Positions 59,140 through 64,000 of a stretch of DNA of 64,000 nt are shown here, piece after piece. Below the pieces are notes generated by a model. That model was not told where the DNA came from. It ran no database searches and saw only the letters and a list, made by a program, of their open reading frames with translations. The position numbers and the translations under genes were made by a program. Position 1 is the stretch's first letter, and each line of letters opens with the position of its first letter. This DNA comes from Anisodus tanguticus (Eukaryota; Streptophyta; Magnoliopsida; Solanales; Solanaceae), in the NCBI GenBank assembly GCA_034509755.1, contig CM067551.1:18534501-18598500 (forward strand). Reading direction: 5' to 3'.

Positions 59140-59760
59140 TTGAAATTCGAAATAAAGGATAAAAAATCCGATTTTGGAAGCGGATTTTGGGGGGTATGGG
59201 TTGCGGATTTTGTGGTGTCGGCGCAACGAGAGGGGAGTTGGTGGTGGCGGGGGCGACGTGACCGGCGACGTGGGGTCGCCGGTATGGGGGTGTGGGGTCG
59301 CGGCGGTGAGAGTTTTGATGAAAGGGTTTGATGATTTTTTTTGGTTTTCTTATTTTTGTTTTGGTTTTAAGGTTTAAAGGGTTGTGTTTGATGGGTTGGG
59401 GTATAAGAAAATAGGGTGTTGGGCTTCAGTTGGGGCTTGGGGGAAATAAAGGAGAAAGGAGTCGAATGGGCTGGCCGGAAGTGGGGTTTGGGTTTTGGGT
59501 TTTGGGTAAAAATTGTTTTGGGTTAGGGGATTTAGGAAATAAAGGGGAGATGGTTGGGCTTGGGGTGTTTGGCCGGTTGGGCCAGTAGTTTGGGGCCAAA
59601 GGGCGATGGGAAATAAGAAAGGGGGAGTTGGGCTTCGGTTTTTGGGAAAAAGGGAAAGGGAATTGGGTTTGGGAGATTTGTATTGGGTTGGGAAAATGAA
59701 ATGGGTTTGAAATTGTTTTGGGTTTAAAAATATAAAAGGGTTTTAACATTAAATATATAT
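59140..59760. other. G-rich end of the solo LTR
   Basis: A G-rich plus strand (GGTGGTGGCGGGGGCGACGT, then many GGGTTTGGG-like words) gives spurious open frames. In the LTR's own orientation this is a C-rich, pyrimidine-rich region. No gene. Confidence 0.6.
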
Positions 59761-60086
59761 ATATATTTTTTGTAAAAGATGTGAATTATTTAAAATAACA
59801 TAACGAAGTGATAATAAAAAATATAATATTTGCGAAATGTTCAATGCTTGATAAAAAACGGAAATGCGATGCCATTTTGCGAAAAAATAAAATAACATAG
59901 AATATTATGGATAAAACTATGATTATGATAAAGATGCAAATGATAGTAAAAAATGCGAATAATAATAATAATAAGATATATACACATACATGCCTATATT
60001 TTAAAATTGTTTTAAAAGTGTCAAAAATATTAGAAATTACGAATAAAATCATAAAAGATGGGACAAAATTGGGTGTCAACATGTGT

Positions 60087-61060
60087 GTATGGAAATTGGG
60101 CCCAGTTCGGGTAGGCAATGGGCTGGTAGTAGGGCCTGTTGGGCCCAGGGCCACTGACCCAGTTCCATGGCCAAAGAGCCCAAGGCTGGGACTAGGCAGC
60201 CTGCGGCCTACTGCCACTATACTGAGGCCCACTTCCGCCGTGGTTACTGTTTCCGCCGGTAGTGCCACTGTTCCGGCCTTCACCGTTGTTGCTGACGCAA
60301 TTTTTGCCATTGTTTTTACGGGTCTGACCCTTCTTGCCGCCACCGTTGTTGCGGTTTTGGCCCGAATTTTCAACAATCCCATGAGAATTATCGGAGGATG
60401 TCATCATTGCTCCAGGACTGGCGCCGGTAGCCGCCTTTTTTGCCAAGCTGGCCTTTTCCAAAGTGAGCATCGAACGTGCTTGATAAAAAGGGGGAAGCGG
60501 AATGCTTTGTCAAATGAGAGTCCCAACACCATTATAGGCCTCAGATAGGCCTGCAACCATCTGTTGAACAAGACGATTATTGGTAACAGGAGCTCCGACA
60601 TTTCGGAGTTGGTCTACTAATTCCTTGAGCCGTTTACAATAAGCTGAAACATTCGGAAAATCTTCCATGCTGACTTGGGAAAATTCCTGCTCAAAGGTGA
60701 CAGTACGAGAATGTTGGTTATCCTGGAATATATCACGCAATCTATTTCATGTAGCCATAGCCGTAGTGTCTGGCTCAATAATCGTCTATAACAGGTCGGT
60801 AGAAATCGTGGAATAAATCCACTGAAGGACGGTAGCATCAAGTGTAATCCATAACTAAGGATCCTCCGCGGGAGTAGGGGTAGCGGGAGGAATTATGTGA
60901 TGGAGAACTTGATGTGAGATGGCGTGAATTTTGAATAACTCCACCCACGTCGCGTATTGGACGTTTCCCATCTCATCTCAAGAACAATAAGGATGTGATT
61001 CTTGATGTTGGAAATAGTAAGGACATAATGAAATACGTTCTTTGATAGATATAACGAAAT
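60087..61060 (-). pseudogene. Copia D gag remnant
   Basis: Minus-strand pieces 60510-60740 (MRDIFQDNQHSRTVTFEQEF, VSAYCKRLKELVDQLRNVGA, AGLSEAYNGVGTL) and 60192-60470 (LTLEKASLAKKAATGASPGA, then an Asn/Gly/Lys-rich tail) are the copia gag core. The position of the start codon seen in copies C and F reads ATA here (near 61050), and stops split the frame. The tail is where the solo LTR inserted. Confidence 0.8.
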
Positions 61061-61093
61061 GTGTATACCGTGTATATCACTTGTATATTTTCA
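61061..61093 (-). repeat. Copia D 5' LTR stump
   Basis: GTGTATACCGTGTATATCAC, TTGTATATTTTCA: the outermost U3 bases, matching the 53443-53475 end of the 3' LTR in part, next to the TAAAG duplication. Confidence 0.7.
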
Positions 61094-61098
61094 TAAAG

Positions 61099-61784
61099 TT
61101 TGCGGTCATTTGGTGCAAGGCAGCAACTCATGCATGATACATGAATCTTCTTATCTCCCGAAGATGGGAAAGTCATGTAAATCACACCAACCATACACTC
61201 AAGTGTACAATCCCTGAATTCTACAGACTCAACATAATTTCTTTCCAGTAGGAAAACTGTTTCAAAGATAATAAACAGAAAGATAAACCCTTTTAAGTTA
61301 CATAAATATATACAGTAGTAAATTGATGCAAAAAAATTGATGAAGTAATTAACTTCTTATTGAATGAATAAGGAAGATTAGTATTAGATAAAAGGCATAC
61401 CACACAGGAAGAGGAGAGCGGACACATACTTTGCTACTAGCCATGCTTGTTTACTTTAATTTTATCTACTTGGAGTACTATGTTATCTCTCAAGAATTAT
61501 TTAAAGCACAACAAATCTTACTGAAAATTTTGTGAGGAAAAGAGTATTAAATGCTAAGGGTCAAGTGTGGAAAAGAACAATTAATTCTTTCTTATCTAAT
61601 TTTTAGCTAAGATATGCATGTTGTCAAAATGGACTAAGGTTAAGTGGGAAATTTGCAAGTGAATTGGGGACCAAACCTAAATTTAAGTTCTCCCTTATTA
61701 CGCTGATTACTCAATTATATCGAGGAAGAGATGATAAGGGTGATTTTGTTAAATACCCTTTATAATTAATGCTATCAAATGCTC
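61099..61784. other. Intergenic, no gene seen
   Basis: Nothing recognised. Confidence 0.4.
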
Positions 61785-62036
61785 ACTCCATTTACTTTTA
61801 CTTATCCACCATATTAAAAATAGATTTTCACTTTTATTTATCCTTTTTAGCATATCAAGAGAAAGACAATTTCTTTTTCTTGTTTTACCTTTAACATTAA
61901 TTACTTATTTTCAAAGTTTTTTTCCAAGTCTATTAAAATTATACACCAATTAATATGGGTAATATGATAAATACATATTTAATTTATTAGTTGTGCAAAG
62001 TCAAAAGTGAACAAGTAAAAGTGAACAGATGGAGTG
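61785..62036. mobile_element. Stowaway-like MITE
   Basis: Left CACTCCATTTACTTTTACTT; right, read inward, CACTCCATCTGTTCACTTTT. About 250 bp, A+T-rich, non-coding. Confidence 0.7.
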
Positions 62037-62448
62037 ATTTTATGAGTAGGCTAAAATCTTAAACATAAGATAAAAAGGACCTAAGCTAGTACAAGATAAA
62101 ATATACTACTATAATTCTACCAGTAACCTTGAAGTAGTTCATTTCTCAAGTTTGAGCAGATCAGGAAAATGGTATGGATTTTTTTGAAAAGAAAAAGATG
62201 CAAAAGACATTATATATACCATTTGGACCAGCAAAACCAATGTCTACTTAATTAATTATAACTTTTGATAGGTCCCGCTCTGTTTTTCATAGTCAAATTA
62301 CTAGAAGTTTAAATGAACTATTGACAATGTAAAGAATTGAATAATGCTGTTCCTTTGCTCTTTTGTCGAGTGAATTCACACTTTGCCTTGTAAATACTCC
62401 TTAATTATTATGTATGTTGCTTCATTTCACAAGTGAAAATTAAAGGTC
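62037..62448. other. Intergenic, no gene seen
   Basis: Nothing recognised. Confidence 0.4.
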
Positions 62449-62453
62449 ATTTA

Positions 62454-62737
62454 TGAAAGAAATAATCCCTTGATTATTTTCATGGATTGAAAGAATATAC
62501 AAGTTACATATTTCCATAATAGGAGAATTATATTCCTATTCTACTCTTAAAACCTTATTCCACTTGGATACTAACTATACAATTATGGTAATACAAATAT
62601 TATGATAAGTGTACAATACTAATTACACTACAACATTACCTAAACTAATACTAACATATTACACGGTACAAGGGCTGGGCCGAAAGCCCCAATATACACA
62701 ATATACTATATTGGGTGTATATTATGTATATTTAACA
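62454..62737 (-). repeat. Copia E 3' LTR
   Basis: 284 bp, TGTTAAATATACATAAT to TTATTTCTTTCA on the minus strand. A 9-bp stem (62691-62699 with 62715-62723) lies at the U3 tip. Confidence 0.9.
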
Positions 62738-64000
62738 AACCCCCGCAGTCATAGCGGGCGGTCTTCGAACGCTGAGACTGTCCCTAAAATCTTCTAAAAG
62801 GACCGAGGGAAGACCCTTTGTAAAGATGTTAGCAATTTGATATCTTGACGGGACATGGCAGACGTGTACCTGACCACGAGCAACCTTTTCGCGGACAAAG
62901 TGAATGTCCATCTTGATATGTTTAGTGCGCTGGTGCTGAACCGGATTACCAGAAAGGTAGATGACACTAATATTATCGCAATAAACCAATGTTGCTTTTT
63001 GAATGGGACAATGAAGCTCCAACAACAAATTACGTAACCAAGATGATTCTGAGACCACATTAGCTACCCCTCGATATTCAGCCTCGGCACTAGATCGAGA
63101 TAATGTCGACTGACGTTTCGCAGACTATGAGACCAGGTTATTACCAAGAAACATACAATAGCCAGACGTAGACCGTCTGGTGTCTGGACAGCCACCCCAA
63201 TCAGCATCCGTATACGAGACACGTGTGGACGTCGAGGAATGATATAAATGCAACCCATAATCAAGTGTACCTTGAATATACCGAATGGTGCGTTTGAGTG
63301 CATTCATGTGCTCAGCTCTGGGATCATGCATGAACAAACACACCTGCTGGACAACATACGTAATATCTGGTGTCGTAAATGTAAGTTACTGAAGGCCCCC
63401 TGCAAGACTGCGATAGCGGGCCGGATCCTCGTATGGTACGCTGGCCGCGGCACTAAGCTTGGGCTTAATATCAACTGGAGTGGAAGTGGACTTACAGGAT
63501 GACATCCCAGCCCTCTCAATGATCTCAGATGCATACTTCCTTTGAGATAAGAACAACCCATCTGAATAACGAGTGACAGCAATCCCCAAAAAGTAACTCA
63601 AGGGCCCCAAGTCTTTCATAGCAAACTCAGAGATGAGCATGTTCATGATAGACTGGCGTAAGGCATCGGAAGAGGCAATCAAAATAATATCATCCACATA
63701 TAACAGAATATAGGCCAAGGACGAACTACGACGGTAGATGAACAAGAAATTATCCGACCTGCTGTGAGTGAATCCAATAGTCGAAACATAGTCTGCAAAC
63801 CTCGTATACCAGGCCCGGGGAGACTGTTTAAGCCCATATAAGGACTTCTTCAACAAACAGACATGATGAGGATGTTTGGGATCCCTGAATCCCAAAGGCT
63901 GATGCATATAGACTGTTTTCTTGAGATCCTCACGTAGGAAATCATTTTTTACATCTAGCTGATGAATATGCCATGCCTTTGAAAGAGACAAGCTAAGCAC
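62732..64000 (-). pseudogene. Copia E RT and RNase H, partial
   Basis: A 204-residue open frame (63386 to the window edge) covers RT: HQLDVKNDFLREDL, PHHVCLLKKSLYGLKQSPRA, AYILLYVDDIILIASSDALR with the YVDD catalytic motif, and MKDLGPLSYFLGIAV. A stop near 63384 and further breaks near 63122 and 63060 separate it from RNase H (YTDADWGGCPDTRRSTSGYC; VYCDNISVIYLSGNPVQHQR; ANIFTKGLPSVLLEDF). Confidence 0.88.

Larger units (their letters stand above)
56773..60081 (-). mobile_element. 3.3-kb solo LTR (probably Ty3/gypsy, Tat/Ogre-like) inside copia D
   Basis: It reads TGTTGACACCCAATTTTGTC to TTTTGACC-type sequence and AGGGCGCGACA on the minus strand, with TG...CA ends. TGTGT flanks it exactly (56768-56772 and 60082-60086). 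It has no gag or pol, no internal direct copy of its ends and 3309 bp, so a solo LTR is the simplest reading. LTRs this long with TGTTGACACCC starts occur in plant gypsy elements; the lineage is inference. It contains tandem repeats at 58330-58905 and a doublet at about 57710-57940. Confidence 0.78.
53155..61093 (-). mobile_element. Copia D: copia element split by a 3.3-kb solo LTR, 5' LTR mostly deleted
   Basis: Minus strand. The 3' LTR (53155-53475), pol (to about 56700), a nested solo LTR (56773-60081), gag (60087-61060) and a 33-bp stump of the 5' LTR (61061-61093). TAAAG flanks both outer ends exactly (53150-53154 and 61094-61098), proving that pieces on both sides of the solo LTR are one insertion. 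Primer site, leader and nearly all of the 5' LTR are missing. Confidence 0.92.
62454..64000 (-). mobile_element. Copia E: 3' part of a copia element, continues past the window
   Basis: Minus strand. The 3' LTR (62454-62737) is preceded in its own orientation by the purine tract GACTGCGGGGGTT. RNase H and RT follow up to the window edge. The left 5-bp flank is ATTTA (62449-62453); the partner flank lies outside. It is closest to copy B in LTR and coding sequence. Confidence 0.92.

Noticed and set aside
59140..59750. G-rich frames on + and Pro/Phe-rich frame on -
   Set aside because: They lie within the 3.3-kb solo LTR; composition alone keeps them open.
1..64000. CRISPR arrays, bacterial operons, integrated virus sequence, rRNA or tRNA clusters
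   Set aside because: Looked for and not seen; repeats are all explained as transposon parts, MITEs or simple tandems, and the pol order (integrase before RT) is copia rather than pararetroviral.

Overview
This is repeat-rich nuclear DNA of a flowering plant. The SINE, MITE and Ty1/copia families I recognise point to Solanaceae (tobacco/tomato/potato group). Evidence: genes with GT-AG introns, A+T-rich intergenic DNA, nested LTR retrotransposons with exact 5-bp target duplications, a Solanaceae-type SINE, Stowaway and hAT MITEs. There are no bacterial-type operons, CRISPR arrays or rRNA genes.

Only three host loci can be supported. (1) A seven-exon gene on the + strand (ATG 5674, stop 16638) encodes a 268-aa plant VAP-type MSP-domain protein of the VAP4 class; its second intron is stretched to 6.8 kb by a complete copia element. 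(2) An intact single-exon wound-responsive (DUF3774/WIP) gene lies at 34865-35146. (3) A two-exon small secreted LysM gene lies at 43156-43562; its exons are one base out of frame with the only obvious splice pair, and a copia element sits about 240 bp upstream of its ATG.

Layout: 1-3515 decayed L1-type LINE; 4.0-5.35 kb SINE, hAT MITE and Stowaway MITE upstream of the VAP gene; 5.67-16.64 kb VAP gene with copia A (7167-12298) and a foldback MITE; 16.97-17.39 kb Au-type SINE broken by a 329-bp TRIM; 17.97-21.25 kb gutted copia H; 21.9-26.25 kb old A+T-rich repeat split by rearranged copia B; 27.1-31.36 kb copia G lacking gag; 31.45 kb MITE; 32.57-33.96 kb copia F (5' LTR plus gag only); 34.2-35.15 kb foldback MITE and WIP gene; 37.6-42.9 kb nearly complete copia C; 43.1-43.6 kb LysM gene; 44.1-45.7 kb duplicated block, MITE and a long hairpin; 48.7-51.25 kb 3' end of an LTR element plus an inverted solo LTR; 53.16-61.09 kb copia D split by a 3.3-kb solo LTR; 61.8 kb Stowaway; 62.45-64.0 kb copia E running off the window.

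Copies A-F are one related group of RE1-like copia elements: they share coding sequence and LTR 3' ends but have different U3 regions. I found no new biochemical system. The most unusual signals are a paired, partly covarying hairpin at the U3 tip of these LTRs, and copy B, a chimeric element carrying an inverted integrase fragment inside an intact target-site duplication.
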